From contig NZ_JGZK01000001.1 of the NCBI RefSeq assembly GCF_000741695.1, positions 186,001 through 250,000 of the forward strand: a DNA stretch of 64,000 nt, written 5' to 3'. The position numbers and the translations under genes were made by a program. Below are positions 46,551 through 56,076 of this stretch, piece by piece (position 1 is the first letter of the stretch; every line of letters begins with the position of its first letter). A model generated the notes under the pieces. It did no database searches, had not been told where the DNA came from, and saw only the letters and a program-made list of their open reading frames with translations. The stretch is from Bifidobacterium reuteri DSM 23975. Lineage in GTDB: Bacteria > Actinomycetota > Actinomycetes > Actinomycetales > Bifidobacteriaceae.

Positions 46551-47792
46551 ATGACTCTCGACAGCACAACCGCCACTTCCGCGCCGGTCTCCCCGGCAGC
46601 CGAGGAGGAGGCGTTCAAGAACGATCCCACCGCCACCCTCGAAGGCGTGCGCGGCAAGGATGTGACCAAGGCCGCCAAGGCCCTGCTCAAGGATTCCGCC
46701 AAGCGAGGCGGTGGCTCCATCCAGATGCAGGATGTCGTCAAGATCTATCCGGGCTCCACCAAGCGTGCCCTCGACGATTTCAACCTGGACATCAAGCCCG
46801 GCGAAATGGTCGTACTGCTCGGCGGCTCCGGCTGCGGCAAGTCCACGGCACTGCGTTCCCTGGCTGGCCTCGAAGACATTCAGGGCGGCCGCATCATGGT
46901 CGGCGGTCAGGACGTGACCGGTGTGCCGGTCAACAAGCGTGAGATGGCCATGGTGTTCCAGGCCTACTCCCTCTTCCCGCATATGACCGCGCTCGAGAAC
47001 GTGGAATTCGGTCTTGAAGTGCGTGGCGTCAGCAAGGAAGAACGTCGCAAGATCGCGATGGAGCAGCTTGACCTGGTGGGTCTTGCCGATCAGGCCAAGA
47101 AGTACACCCAGCAGATGTCCGGTGGCCAGCAGCAGCGTGTGGCCTTGGCGCGTGCGTTGGCCGTCAAGCCACGTGTGCTTCTGCTCGACGAGCCGCTTTC
47201 CGCGTTGGACGCCAAGGTCCGTGTGCAGCTTCGCGACCAGATTCGCCGCATCCAGCTGAGCACCGGCACCACCACCGTGTTCGTGACCCACGATCAGGAG
47301 GAGGCGCTCGCCGTTGCCGACCGCATCGGTGTGATGAACAATGGCAAGATCGAGCAGATCGCCGCCCCGCAGGACCTGTACCAGCGTCCGGCCACCGAAT
47401 ATGTGGCCACCTTCATCGGTCTGACGAACCGTCTGCCCGGTGCCTCCAATGGCGAGGAGGCCGTGGTGTTCGGCCAGCGTATGCCGCTGCTGGCCGGTTC
47501 CGCCGCCGGTGATGCGGTCGCCGTGCTGGTGCGCCCGGAAAACCTTGCGTTGAGCCTGCCCGGGCAGCATGATTCCAACATCGGCGAGCATGCCCGTGTC
47601 GAAGTGATCCACTTCCTCGGCTCGCTGGTGCGTGTGGACACGGTGATCACCTCCGGTGAATTCCAGCGCTGGAACAAGGGCGAACAGCTCAAGGTCACCG
47701 TGCAGTTGCCCGCCAACGAGTTGCCCGCTGGTCTGGCCGCCGGCGACGAAGTCATCGTGACGCCTCGCCCTGTGGCGGCACTGGCCTGCTGA
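46551..47792 (+). CDS. ABC importer ATPase (PotA/FbpC-like)
   Basis: A 413-residue ATPase. Walker A is GGSGCGKST, the Q loop FQAYSLFPHMT, the signature MSGGQQQRVALARAL, Walker B VLLLDEPLSALDAKVR and the switch His in VFVTHDQEEAL. The C-terminal 110 residues form a TOBE-type regulatory domain. An unusual 55-residue Ala/Thr/Lys-rich N-terminal extension precedes the usual start (GGSIQMQDVVKIYP). It drives the import by the two permeases and the binding protein. Confidence 0.95.
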   Translation: MTLDSTTATSAPVSPAAEEEAFKNDPTATLEGVRGKDVTKAAKALLKDSAKRGGGSIQMQDVVKIYPGSTKRALDDFNLDIKPGEMVVLLGGSGCGKSTALRSLAGLEDIQGGRIMVGGQDVTGVPVNKREMAMVFQAYSLFPHMTALENVEFGLEVRGVSKEERRKIAMEQLDLVGLADQAKKYTQQMSGGQQQRVALARALAVKPRVLLLDEPLSALDAKVRVQLRDQIRRIQLSTGTTTVFVTHDQEEALAVADRIGVMNNGKIEQIAAPQDLYQRPATEYVATFIGLTNRLPGASNGEEAVVFGQRMPLLAGSAAGDAVAVLVRPENLALSLPGQHDSNIGEHARVEVIHFLGSLVRVDTVITSGEFQRWNKGEQLKVTVQLPANELPAGLAAGDEVIVTPRPVAALAC

Positions 47793-47820
47793 GCGTTCGT
47801 CTGACGTCTGTATTGTCTAT

Positions 47821-47856
47821 CGGGGGATCGTGCGATTATGCGCGATCCCCCGTTTG
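47821..47856 (+). terminator. Terminator of the ABC importer operon
   Basis: CGGGGGATCG and CGATCCCCCG-type arms around TGCGATTATGCG, followed by TTTGCTTC, 30 bases after the ATPase stop. Confidence 0.85.
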
Positions 47857-47984
47857 CTTCTGTTCCGACTCGTTGCAGAATCACCCTCAGGGATGAGTAT
47901 GCATCTGGCATCGGTACCGTATTCTGGAACATGACAGGCATACACAATCGGTGCTGTCAGACCAATGATGATGGGGGAATGCAC

Positions 47985-49172
47985 ATGAACGAGACAACGC
48001 CGTCCGCTCCGGAAGCTCCGCAGCAGCAGGACAACGCTCAGCCATCGCAACCTGTGATACAGCCCGATATGGCACAGCCCAATATGACACAGTCCAATAT
48101 GACACAGTCCAATCCGTCGCCGTCCAATGATGCGCCGCAGCCTGATGCGTCATCGAGCGCACAGCAACCTCAGCCGATGCCCGCACTCCAGCAGCCCTCG
48201 AGGGATTGGTGGTTCGTCGCCTATCGACGATTCACGCTGATCGGCGCCGCGCTTGCCGTCATGATCGCGTTGTGGATCGGAGGCAATATTCTGGCGAGCG
48301 GGGCTGCGCATCAATTCTTCGGAGGCAATCAGCCGACATGGATGTCATTGCTGACCTCTTCCGGCCCCATGTATCTGATCGCCATACCGTTGAGCATGCT
48401 GATCTTCACGTTGGTGCCCGCCGTCAAGACGCGTCAATACACGTTGAAGGGCGGCGAGTTCGCTCAGCTGCTGATCATGTGCGTGCCGGTGATGGTAGCC
48501 GGCAATCTCATCGGACAGCTGATGGCTGCGGTCGTTTCCCAAGGGCAGGCAAGCGACCGTGTCCAGCAACTGCTGGTTGGAGGCGATGTATGGGCTGTCG
48601 CGTTGTTCGCTGGTGTGTTCGCACCGATATTCGAGGAGTGGATCTTCCGCAAGGAGATCATCTCCCGTCTGCGCCGATACGGTGAGAAAACCGCCATCGT
48701 GTTCTCCGCCTTGGCATTCGCCCTGTTCCACCTGAACATATACCAATTCTTCTATGCCTTCGGTCTGGGACTCATCCTCGGATATGTCTACACGCGCACC
48801 TCACGCCTGTGGTATGTCATCGTCATGCACATGTCCATCAATCTCCTCGGTGGAGTAGTCGGGCCTGCGGTGATACGCCTGATTGATCCGAGGATCCTGA
48901 ACGGTACGTTGAGTGAAAGCGAAATAGCGCGCATGGCAGCCAGCGGGCAGCTCAATGGCCTCGCTGTTGTGTCTCTGTATTACTTGGCGATGCTCGCCTT
49001 GTGCGTCGCGGGAATCGTGCTGCTGGTGCGCTGGCGCAACCGTTGGGAGTTCTATACCGCGCCCGAGGAATTGCCGGCCGGTCTCAAGATTCGTACTGCC
49101 TACGCGAACCCCGGCGTCATCGTCTATGTGCTGCTGACGCTGGCGCTGACCTTCTGGATGCTATTGCAATGA
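47985..49172 (+). CDS. CPBP-family intramembrane metalloprotease
   Basis: A 395-residue polytopic protein. The N-terminal 70 residues are Gln/Pro/Ser-rich with small repeats (MAQPNMTQSNMTQSN). The CPBP (Abi/CAAX-like) core has FAPIFEEWIFRKEII with the EExxxR motif, FALFHLNIYQF with the first catalytic His, and VIVMHMSINLLGG with the second. About eight membrane helices are expected. Such proteins process membrane proteins or bacteriocin-type peptides. The ATG at 47985 is taken because GGGGGA sits six bases upstream. It ends before a very long terminator. Confidence 0.88.
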   Translation: MNETTPSAPEAPQQQDNAQPSQPVIQPDMAQPNMTQSNMTQSNPSPSNDAPQPDASSSAQQPQPMPALQQPSRDWWFVAYRRFTLIGAALAVMIALWIGGNILASGAAHQFFGGNQPTWMSLLTSSGPMYLIAIPLSMLIFTLVPAVKTRQYTLKGGEFAQLLIMCVPVMVAGNLIGQLMAAVVSQGQASDRVQQLLVGGDVWAVALFAGVFAPIFEEWIFRKEIISRLRRYGEKTAIVFSALAFALFHLNIYQFFYAFGLGLILGYVYTRTSRLWYVIVMHMSINLLGGVVGPAVIRLIDPRILNGTLSESEIARMAASGQLNGLAVVSLYYLAMLALCVAGIVLLVRWRNRWEFYTAPEELPAGLKIRTAYANPGVIVYVLLTLALTFWMLLQ

Positions 49173-49198
49173 CTGAGATCGCGGTGATGCCGTAATGA

Positions 49199-49244
49199 CG
49201 ATTGTGGGCGATGCCGGACTTCGGCATCGCCCACAATCGTTTTC
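49199..49244. terminator. Strong terminator between the CPBP gene and mscS
   Basis: An 18-bp stem, CGATTGTGGGCGATGCCG / CGGCATCGCCCACAATCG, 5-base loop, followed by TTTTCG on the plus strand. It separates two convergent genes and may act both ways, though the minus-side tail is only TCATTACG. Confidence 0.93.
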
Positions 49245-49263
49245 GGATCTCTGCTGAACGCTG

Positions 49264-50073
49264 TCATTCCTGCGCGTTGTAGGATGAACCGCCGTTCTCC
49301 ACCAAATAGTGAGGGTCTCCCTCCGCAATAGCGCGCGCAGCCTTGTCGCGGATGGTGGACAACAGCACGCCCGGGCGTGCGAACAGCAGTACCTGACCTG
49401 TTCTGCCGTATGGCGAGAATCCGGTAAACTTCACGAGCGGCGATTGTGATTCCAACTCAAGGTCGGCGGTTGCGGCGGTGACGCGGGCGAGGATGTCGCG
49501 GCTCACCTCATCCGGGTCGCAGGATGCCTTGGCGGTGAACTCCAGCGTGATCATGCTTTCGCTCACAGGGCTGAGCTTGGTCAGAGCCGCTGTATTCAAT
49601 ACCGAATTAGGGATGATCATGAAGTCGCCGCCACGTGTGCGCACCGTAGTGTGACGCCATGTGATGTCATGCACGGTGCCGGTCACGCCTTGCACGGTGA
49701 CCAGGTCGCCCGGTTGGATGACGCGGCCGAGCATCAGCCCGAATCCACCGATCACATTGGCAATCGTATCCTTCAGACCAAGAGAGAGGGCGACGCCGCC
49801 GACGCCAAGAGCGGTGACCAGCGTGGTCGGATTGATGCCGAACACCGGTTGCAGCACCATGGCGATGGCGGCCACCCATATCAGCACACGTGCGAGATTG
49901 ATGAAGATCGATGCGCTGGGAATCTGGGATTTGTCAAGAGCTTTCCTCAGAAGCCGGCTCAATATACGGTCGGCGACCAACGCCAGCACCGTCATCAATA
50001 CCAGCCAGATCAGTCGGCCCATATTCATCTGGAACCATTGTTCAATGCCGCTCATAGTCACGTTGTTTGTCAT
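49264..50073 (-). CDS. mscS: Small-conductance mechanosensitive channel, MscS family
   Basis: A 269-residue channel that releases solutes when membrane tension rises. Three N-terminal helices are visible; the third is the pore helix with its Gly/Ala pattern (LGVGGVALSLGLKDTIANVI). The beta domain begins IQPGDLVTVQGVTGTV and the C-terminal mixed domain ends with ARPGVLLSTIRDKAARAI. Length is close to E. coli MscS. It is monocistronic in appearance and convergent with the CPBP gene. Confidence 0.94.
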   Translation of the reverse strand: MTNNVTMSGIEQWFQMNMGRLIWLVLMTVLALVADRILSRLLRKALDKSQIPSASIFINLARVLIWVAAIAMVLQPVFGINPTTLVTALGVGGVALSLGLKDTIANVIGGFGLMLGRVIQPGDLVTVQGVTGTVHDITWRHTTVRTRGGDFMIIPNSVLNTAALTKLSPVSESMITLEFTAKASCDPDEVSRDILARVTAATADLELESQSPLVKFTGFSPYGRTGQVLLFARPGVLLSTIRDKAARAIAEGDPHYLVENGGSSYNAQE

Positions 50074-50241
50074 ACTGCCACTGTATCGGGCTTATTGGGG
50101 GAAGCTGTGGAGACTGCGGGAAACGCGCTGGAAGTTGCCGGTGCGTTGGTCAGATGCGGTGGTCCGGTTCGTTGGCCCGGTAATGGAGCGGCTCAGGTGA
50201 ACGCACCGGAAACCCGATGATCGGCGGTGTGACGCCGTCTG

Positions 50242-50290
50242 CATGATTGTCGACACAACCGCCGGCGCGACTGTCGTGTCGACAATCATG
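50242..50290. repeat. Intergenic palindrome F, abutting the aspA stop codon
   Basis: CATGATTGTCGACAC (50242-50256) and GTGTCGACAATCATG (50276-50290), perfect over 15 bases with a 19-base GC-rich centre. It starts at the base after the aspA stop on the minus strand. No T-run follows. Confidence 0.9.
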
Positions 50291-51745
50291 TCATTGCTGA
50301 TGCTCGCGGCAGGTCTGTCCCAGACCTCGGGACAGGCGGATCGGATCGAGGATCTCGTCGAGCTGCTCCGCAGGCAGATCGGTGCGCTCGCCGGCCACCT
50401 CGCGGACCGTGCGGCCGGTGCGTACGGCTTCGGCCGCTATGTCCGCGGCCTTCTCGTATCCGATGTAATGGTTGAGCGCGGCGGCGATGGATGGCGAGGA
50501 TTGCGCATAGTCGCGGCCGATTTCCGTATGGATTTCGATGCCCTCCACGCAGTTGGTGCGGAAGATGGTCATGGCGTTGGTGAGCAGCTTCATACCGGTG
50601 AGCAGCTCATGCACCATCAGCGGGTCGAAGGCGTTGAGCTGCAGCTGGCCTTCAGCCACGGCCCAGTTCACGGTCACATCCATGCCGAAGATGGAGAAGC
50701 AGCACTGGTTCACGCATTCGGGAATCACCGGGTTCACCTTGGCCGGCATGATTGACGAGCCGGCCTGACGGGCCGGTACGTTGAGGTCGTTGAATCCGCA
50801 GCGGGGGCCGGAGTTCAGCAGTCGCAGGTCGTCGGCGGCCTTCTTCAGGTGCACGGCAAGGCTCTTCACGGGCGCTGATGTGGCCACATAGGCGCCCATA
50901 TCGGTCATGGCGGCCACCGGATCGGGTGCCGCGGTAATGGGAAGGCCGGTGATGTTGGCCAGATGCGTGGTGGCGGATTGACGGAACCGCAGGTCGGCGC
51001 AGATACCGGTGCCGATGGCGGTGGCGCCGAGGTTCAACTGCGCGAGCAGGGGCACTACGCGGTCGAAGGCCGCCAGATCGGACTTCAGCAGGGTGGCGAA
51101 GGCATGGAATTCCTGGCCGTAGGTCATCGGCACGGCATCCTGAAGCTGCGTACGGCCGATGGTCACGTCGTTGATGTGCTTGTCCGCCAGATCATGGAAG
51201 GCCTTGGCCAGTTTCTTCGTGGCTTCGGCCAGCGGCCCTATCGCGTCGATGAGCGCGAGCTTGCATGCCGCCGGATAGGTGTCGTTGGTGGATTGGGATT
51301 CGTTGACGTCGTCATTGGGGTGGATATAGGCGTAATCGCCGCGTTGGTGGCCGGCGATCTCCAGCGCCCGGTTGGCGATGACCTCGTTCATGTTCATGTT
51401 GGCGGACGTGCCGGCACCGCCCTGCATCACATCCACCGGGAACTGGTCGGCCAGTTTGCCGAGTTCGATCTCATGGCATGCCTGGCGGATGGCTTCGGCC
51501 TTATCGTGGTCGATGAGGCCGAGCTCCTCGTTCGCGATGGCGCATGCGCGCTTGACGGTAGCATAGGCGCGAATCAGCTCCGGGTGCTGGCCATCCGTGA
51601 TGCCGGAGACCGGAAAATTGCTGATGGCGCGCTGGGTGTGGATGCCCCAGTAGACATCGCTGGGGACCTCCAATGTGCCGATGCAGTCATGCTCCACACG
51701 TGTGGTCGTTTGGGTGCCATGCGGGAATGCGGTCTGTTCGCTCAT
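50291..51745 (-). CDS. aspA: Aspartate ammonia-lyase
   Basis: A 484-residue member of the aspartase/fumarase superfamily: RVEHDCIGTLEVPSDVYWG at the N-terminus is aspartase-like, the substrate-binding NMNMNEVIANRA and VNESQSTNDTYP follow, and the signature GSSIMPAKVNP holds the catalytic Ser. The enzyme splits aspartate into fumarate and ammonia. Fumarase is the alternative, though the N-terminal motif argues for aspartase. The start is MSEQTAF, six bases after GGAAAG; a long upstream extension is not conserved. A TetR gene lies upstream on the same strand. Confidence 0.93.
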   Translation of the reverse strand: MSEQTAFPHGTQTTTRVEHDCIGTLEVPSDVYWGIHTQRAISNFPVSGITDGQHPELIRAYATVKRACAIANEELGLIDHDKAEAIRQACHEIELGKLADQFPVDVMQGGAGTSANMNMNEVIANRALEIAGHQRGDYAYIHPNDDVNESQSTNDTYPAACKLALIDAIGPLAEATKKLAKAFHDLADKHINDVTIGRTQLQDAVPMTYGQEFHAFATLLKSDLAAFDRVVPLLAQLNLGATAIGTGICADLRFRQSATTHLANITGLPITAAPDPVAAMTDMGAYVATSAPVKSLAVHLKKAADDLRLLNSGPRCGFNDLNVPARQAGSSIMPAKVNPVIPECVNQCCFSIFGMDVTVNWAVAEGQLQLNAFDPLMVHELLTGMKLLTNAMTIFRTNCVEGIEIHTEIGRDYAQSSPSIAAALNHYIGYEKAADIAAEAVRTGRTVREVAGERTDLPAEQLDEILDPIRLSRGLGQTCREHQQ

Positions 51746-51941
51746 AATCACCATCTTTCCGTGTCGGACGTTGAAACGCCAGCATTGTCGGCGATTGCGC
51801 CTTGTGAGAAACCTCTCATGCCCATGCCGGCTGCGGCCTGTTTGTTGTGCGGCGCGCACTGTGGCGGTATTCCGTGGGCGGGTTCTGCGGGGCTGTTCGC
51901 ACGTCTGTCTCCTCGTGCTGATCGAGGAGACAACGGACAAG

Positions 51942-52571
51942 TCACATGTGGGATGTAAAGATGCGTCGCCAGTATGTGAGCATGTCCTCGCGGCTCATAG
52001 CCAGATAGATGCCCATGGCCAGGACTGCCACATCTTCCTTGAGCAGGTCCTTGAGCTCGATGGTGTCGCTGAGCTCAGGCCAGCGATGCAGCACGGACAG
52101 CAGCCCTCCCACCGAGAAGTCGACCATGAGGTCGGTTTTCAGATCAAGGTCGGTGGGGTCCTTCTGCAGCATGTTGACAATCTGCAGACGGGTGAAATCA
52201 CGCAGGGATTCGGCGAGCTCGACTGTGCTATGCGGGCCTGCGATCAGCGCCAGCCGGTCGAGGCGACGGCGCTGCTCGGGGTGGGAGAGGATCCAGGTGA
52301 TGCGTTCCCTCCATTGGTCTGTGGGATCGCCGTCCGGGTCGGGGCGCTGATTGATTGGTATGGATTCCACCTGATGCATGATGGCGGCATCGGCCAGCTC
52401 ATGCAGGCTGGCGAAATGGTAGTAGAAGGAATTGCGGTTCACGCCGGCCTCGCGCACGATGTCGGTGACGGTGATCTTGCGGTAGTCGCGATTGGCGAGC
52501 AGCTCCCAGAACGCGTTTTCAAGACGGTCGCGGGCGGGAAGCACTTCGGAACTCAGGCGTGGACGTGGCAT
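51942..52571 (-). CDS. TetR-family transcription regulator
   Basis: A 209-residue regulator. The helix-turn-helix is ITVTDIVREAGVNRNSFYYHFASL, split as ITVTDIVREAGV and NRNSFYYHF, in the usual TetR place (about residues 30-60). The rest is a helical ligand-binding domain without similarity I know. It lies 196 bases upstream of aspA on the same strand and may control aspA and itself; that is inference. Confidence 0.88.
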   Translation of the reverse strand: MPRPRLSSEVLPARDRLENAFWELLANRDYRKITVTDIVREAGVNRNSFYYHFASLHELADAAIMHQVESIPINQRPDPDGDPTDQWRERITWILSHPEQRRRLDRLALIAGPHSTVELAESLRDFTRLQIVNMLQKDPTDLDLKTDLMVDFSVGGLLSVLHRWPELSDTIELKDLLKEDVAVLAMGIYLAMSREDMLTYWRRIFTSHM

Positions 52572-52643
52572 GATGCCCCTCTTTCGCGTACGTGATCGGC
52601 GGAACCGGTCCGGTCATGCTGATCACCCTGTTCGTACTATCTT

Positions 52644-52674
52644 ATTGGTGAGTTTATTATACAGAGTAACCAAT
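52644..52674. promoter_or_regulatory. Candidate TetR operator and -10 region
   Basis: An imperfect 31-base palindrome with 6-base outer arms ATTGGT and ACCAAT, about 75 bases upstream of the TetR start. On the minus strand it contains TATAAT (52656-52661), a -10 hexamer; no good -35 is visible. An operator over its own promoter would be normal for TetR. Confidence 0.5.
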
Positions 52675-52735
52675 TTGAACTGGCGATTTGATGCCGAGCG
52701 GATAGTGGTTTTTGGCGTTTGCCGTTCCTGACCGG

Positions 52736-54103
52736 TTACTGGCTGCTGGACGACGCCGATGGCGGCTCGTCAGCGGCCGTTCCTCCGTCGGCATGGGCCT
52801 CCGATACGGATTCTGGGGCCGTGCCACTTTCGTCGGCGGTACGGGAGGTCGCCGCCTTCCCCTTGGCTTTCGTGGTGGACGCTCTGAGCAGAATGGCCAC
52901 GGCTTCCGTCAGATGCCGCCGGTCCTCGGGAGTGAGTCCCACATATGCGCCCAGCATGGAGGGGATGGACGCAGGAAGGTGGCTCATCAGGTCCCCTAGC
53001 CGTGTGGCGCCATTGGCATGCAGGACTCGGAACAAGGCGTCCACGGCACGTTCGCGCTGTTCGGGCGTCAGGTCGGTCACCCATTGATTGAGCTGCTCGT
53101 TGAACCACTGCGAACCGGTGCTGATATCGGGCTCGGTGACGAACCGGTCGCCGTCGACCCGCCAGGTATACGCGGAATGTTGCATGATGCCGTCCGAATC
53201 CGAAGACACCACACGGCATGGTTCCGGAGTCTCGAAGATCATGCCCACAATAGAGGAGCTGGGCACGATCTTCGTCACCTTTGGCTGCACGGCGAGATAC
53301 GCGGGACTGCTCACAATCTCGCGGGGGAACCCCGGGCCGTCCAGGGAATAGATGTGCCGTATGCGGCGCTGTACCTTCTGTGTGGCGTTCATCGCCGCAT
53401 AGATCGCCAGATTGCCGCCCTTGGAGTGTCCGGTCAGCACGATGGGCCCCTGCCAGAGTCGGGCCACCGTGTCCAGATAGGCGCTCGCCGCGCGTTGCGC
53501 AGGCACGGGGTATTGGAAGGACATGTTGAAATCCTCCTTCCATCCGATGAATGAATCATCGGTGCCTCGGAAGGAGATGACCAGCGTGCCTTTATGTGTG
53601 CGGTGCCGTCTGCTTGGGCCATCCGGCAATTGGAATGTCGCGGCCGCGAACTGCGTCTGTTCGCCGCGGTTGACGTGTTCGGCCACAGCGCCCAGACGAA
53701 TGTTGCGGAATCGCGGAGAGCCTGCGCACACCTGGAATAGCGTATGCGTCAGGCTGGGGTCGATGACCGCCACCACCTGCGGTTCGTGGGGCTTGTCGTC
53801 ATCGCCGGATGATAGCGAATGATGCAGTTCCTTGTTCGCTTCCGCGAGGCTTACCGATTCCAGCGGTGGGTGCCAAAGATTGCGGAACCAAATCAGCGGA
53901 TGCTCAGGCTCGAATGCCCGCAGTCGGCCGGCGAACGAACTGCCTGAGGCGTGTGGCTGGTTTTCGTCCAGCATCAGGGCGGGGCCGATGTTGGCCACGT
54001 CCTCATAGACCAGCGTGGCCAGGATGAGCGCGTCCACCTCGTTGAACGGCAGCTCGTCGAACGGGCGCACTTCATCGCGCGCATAGTCAATGATGTTCGC
54101 CAT
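52736..54103 (-). CDS. Mbeg1-like (DUF2974) alpha/beta hydrolase
   Basis: A 455-residue protein with the DUF2974 hallmarks: MANIIDYARDEVRPFDELPF, then NEVDALILATLVYEDV at the N-terminus, LVISFRGTDDSFIGWKEDFN, and VLTGHSKGGNLAIYAAM with the nucleophile Ser in GHSKG. The last 45 residues are Ala/Thr/Ser/Glu-rich and probably disordered. Related proteins in Firmicutes and actinobacteria are poorly characterised lipase-like enzymes. It sits upstream of the TetR gene on the same strand. Confidence 0.88.
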   Translation of the reverse strand: MANIIDYARDEVRPFDELPFNEVDALILATLVYEDVANIGPALMLDENQPHASGSSFAGRLRAFEPEHPLIWFRNLWHPPLESVSLAEANKELHHSLSSGDDDKPHEPQVVAVIDPSLTHTLFQVCAGSPRFRNIRLGAVAEHVNRGEQTQFAAATFQLPDGPSRRHRTHKGTLVISFRGTDDSFIGWKEDFNMSFQYPVPAQRAASAYLDTVARLWQGPIVLTGHSKGGNLAIYAAMNATQKVQRRIRHIYSLDGPGFPREIVSSPAYLAVQPKVTKIVPSSSIVGMIFETPEPCRVVSSDSDGIMQHSAYTWRVDGDRFVTEPDISTGSQWFNEQLNQWVTDLTPEQRERAVDALFRVLHANGATRLGDLMSHLPASIPSMLGAYVGLTPEDRRHLTEAVAILLRASTTKAKGKAATSRTADESGTAPESVSEAHADGGTAADEPPSASSSSQ

Positions 54104-54273
54104 AGCCGCGTCCCTCCCTGCGCACAGCCGGGCTCGGAAGGCCCGGCTCTTGGCATGATTGTACGAGACTATGGCGGACGGCTTTCCGGCGGTGCTCCCA
54201 CGGCGAACACATGGGCGCCGTTGTTCATCACTTCGGCCGGAAATGATGGATTACGACCTGTGCGACGGGGCGG

Positions 54274-55944
54274 TCAATCAATCCAAGTGCCATAGAGCGA
54301 GATGAATGATTCCGCAGTGAAGCGCACATCGTGCACGTTCGCGCCGAGCGCCAGATCGCCCACGCGTTCATAGATGGGGATCTGGAGGTATTCGTCGGCG
54401 AGATACTGCTGGAGTTCCTTGTAGATGCTTTCGCGCTTGGCGGAGTCGAGCTCATTGATGCCCGCGCTGAACAGTGCATCCAGTTTGGCGCGCTGTTCGG
54501 CGTTGGCGATGTTCCAGCGGGCGTATTTGTTGCCGGTCCCGTCCTTCACGTTGAGCAGGTTGTCGATTGCGGACGGGTCGCTGCGCGTATAGCTCCAGAG
54601 CATTGACAGGTCGTATTCGCCGGTCTTTTCCTTGTTCACCGAATCCGACCATGTGCTGATCTCGATCTGCAGGTCGGCTCCCACCTGACGCAGCTGATCG
54701 ACCAGAAGATCCTGTCCGGGGTTCTTGACGAAATCCAGCATGATAAGCGTCAGTTTCCTGCCGTCCTTGTACCGATATCCGTCCTCGCCCAGCTTCCAGC
54801 CTGCCTTGTCAAGCAGGTCGTTCGCCCTGTCCACGTCATACTTGATCGCATCGGGCGTGGCTTGGAACATCGGGGTGGACGAGCCCAGGATGCCTTTGAC
54901 CACCGGATAATCCTGACGGTACACCGTGTGTGCATAGGCGGCGCGGTCGAGTGCCAGGGAGACGGCTTCGCGGACGTCCTTGTCGGACAATGGACGGCTT
55001 TCGTCTCGCACATTCGGATAGATGTCGTACGAGGTGCCGGGGATTGCTCGAGATTGGATAGTGCCTCCGGCGGCCTTGATCTGTGCGGCCTCGTTTTCGT
55101 AGATCTCCCCTTCCGCCGCCTGCCAGATGGCGTCGATCTGGCCGCCGGCAAGGCTGCCGGTGCGCACGGACTGCTCGGGGATGTAGGAGACCTCGATGCC
55201 CTCCAGATAGGCGTCGCCCTTACTGCGCGTCTCGAACGGCGAAGGCGAGTTATATCCCTCACGGCGGGCCAGGGTGGTCTTGCTGCTGATATCCCATTGG
55301 GTGAGCGTGAACGGTCCGGTGCCATACAGGTTCTTGCCGTGGCAGCGTTCCTGAGGGGTCTGCTTGAGCGATTCCGGAGCCAGCAGACCGAGCGTGGTGG
55401 TGGATGTGGCTTGCAGGAAGGCGGCGTTGGGCTGGCTGAAGGTGAACGTCACCGTGTCATCATCCACCTTGGTGACTGATTCCAGGCCGGTGATGTAGGT
55501 GATGGGGCCTATGCCGCTGTTCGCCTCATCGAGGAACGCGTTGAAGTTCGCGACCACCGCATCGGCGTTGAACGGCTCGCCATTGGAGAACGTGATGCCA
55601 TGCTTGAGATTGAACGTGTAGGTCTTGCCGTCGTTGCCCACCGTCCAGTCGGATGCGAGCCACGGCTTGATTTCGCCGGTCTCGGGATCCTGGTCGGTCA
55701 ACGACTCGGCGAATTGGCGCACCAGCGATCGGGTGGGCGTCCATGCCGCTTGGGACGGGTCGATGCAGTTGAGGATTTCGGTCGGCTCTGCGATGCGCAA
55801 TATGCCGCCCGAGTGCGGCGCGCCGTTGCTGCTCGTCGTGCCGTTGTCTCCTGCGCTGCCGGCCGCGCCGCAACCCGAAAGCGCCAAAGTGCCTGCGAGC
55901 GCCAGCGCGGCCAACCTGCGTGTCGATGAGATGCGTGATCCCAT
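54274..55944 (-). CDS. Family-5 solute-binding lipoprotein
   Basis: A 556-residue peptide/nickel-type binding lipoprotein. Lipobox ALSGCG (Cys25). The core has LNCIDPSQAAWTPTRSLVRQ, LASDWTVGNDGKTYTFNLKH, GITFSNGEPFNADAVVANFN and LYGTGPFTLTQWD. No permease or ATPase gene adjoins it; the neighbours are a hydrolase and ogt. It could feed a shared Opp/Dpp transporter. Confidence 0.92.
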   Translation of the reverse strand: MGSRISSTRRLAALALAGTLALSGCGAAGSAGDNGTTSSNGAPHSGGILRIAEPTEILNCIDPSQAAWTPTRSLVRQFAESLTDQDPETGEIKPWLASDWTVGNDGKTYTFNLKHGITFSNGEPFNADAVVANFNAFLDEANSGIGPITYITGLESVTKVDDDTVTFTFSQPNAAFLQATSTTTLGLLAPESLKQTPQERCHGKNLYGTGPFTLTQWDISSKTTLARREGYNSPSPFETRSKGDAYLEGIEVSYIPEQSVRTGSLAGGQIDAIWQAAEGEIYENEAAQIKAAGGTIQSRAIPGTSYDIYPNVRDESRPLSDKDVREAVSLALDRAAYAHTVYRQDYPVVKGILGSSTPMFQATPDAIKYDVDRANDLLDKAGWKLGEDGYRYKDGRKLTLIMLDFVKNPGQDLLVDQLRQVGADLQIEISTWSDSVNKEKTGEYDLSMLWSYTRSDPSAIDNLLNVKDGTGNKYARWNIANAEQRAKLDALFSAGINELDSAKRESIYKELQQYLADEYLQIPIYERVGDLALGANVHDVRFTAESFISLYGTWID

Positions 55945-56076
55945 GATTTCCCCTTCTCTATTTCCCCTGTGTTATGCAACGGTTGACATTCCCCCAAACG
56001 TGAACCGTTGTGTGCCACAGTACAGGACGGAAGGGTGGTACACACGCCTTTGCCTATAGGTGTTGGTTATGGGTGA

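Noticed and set aside
50092..50289. Small gene with a mirror-like peptide (MIVDTT...VSTIM)
   Set aside because: It is the 15-bp palindrome read through both arms, with no ribosome site.
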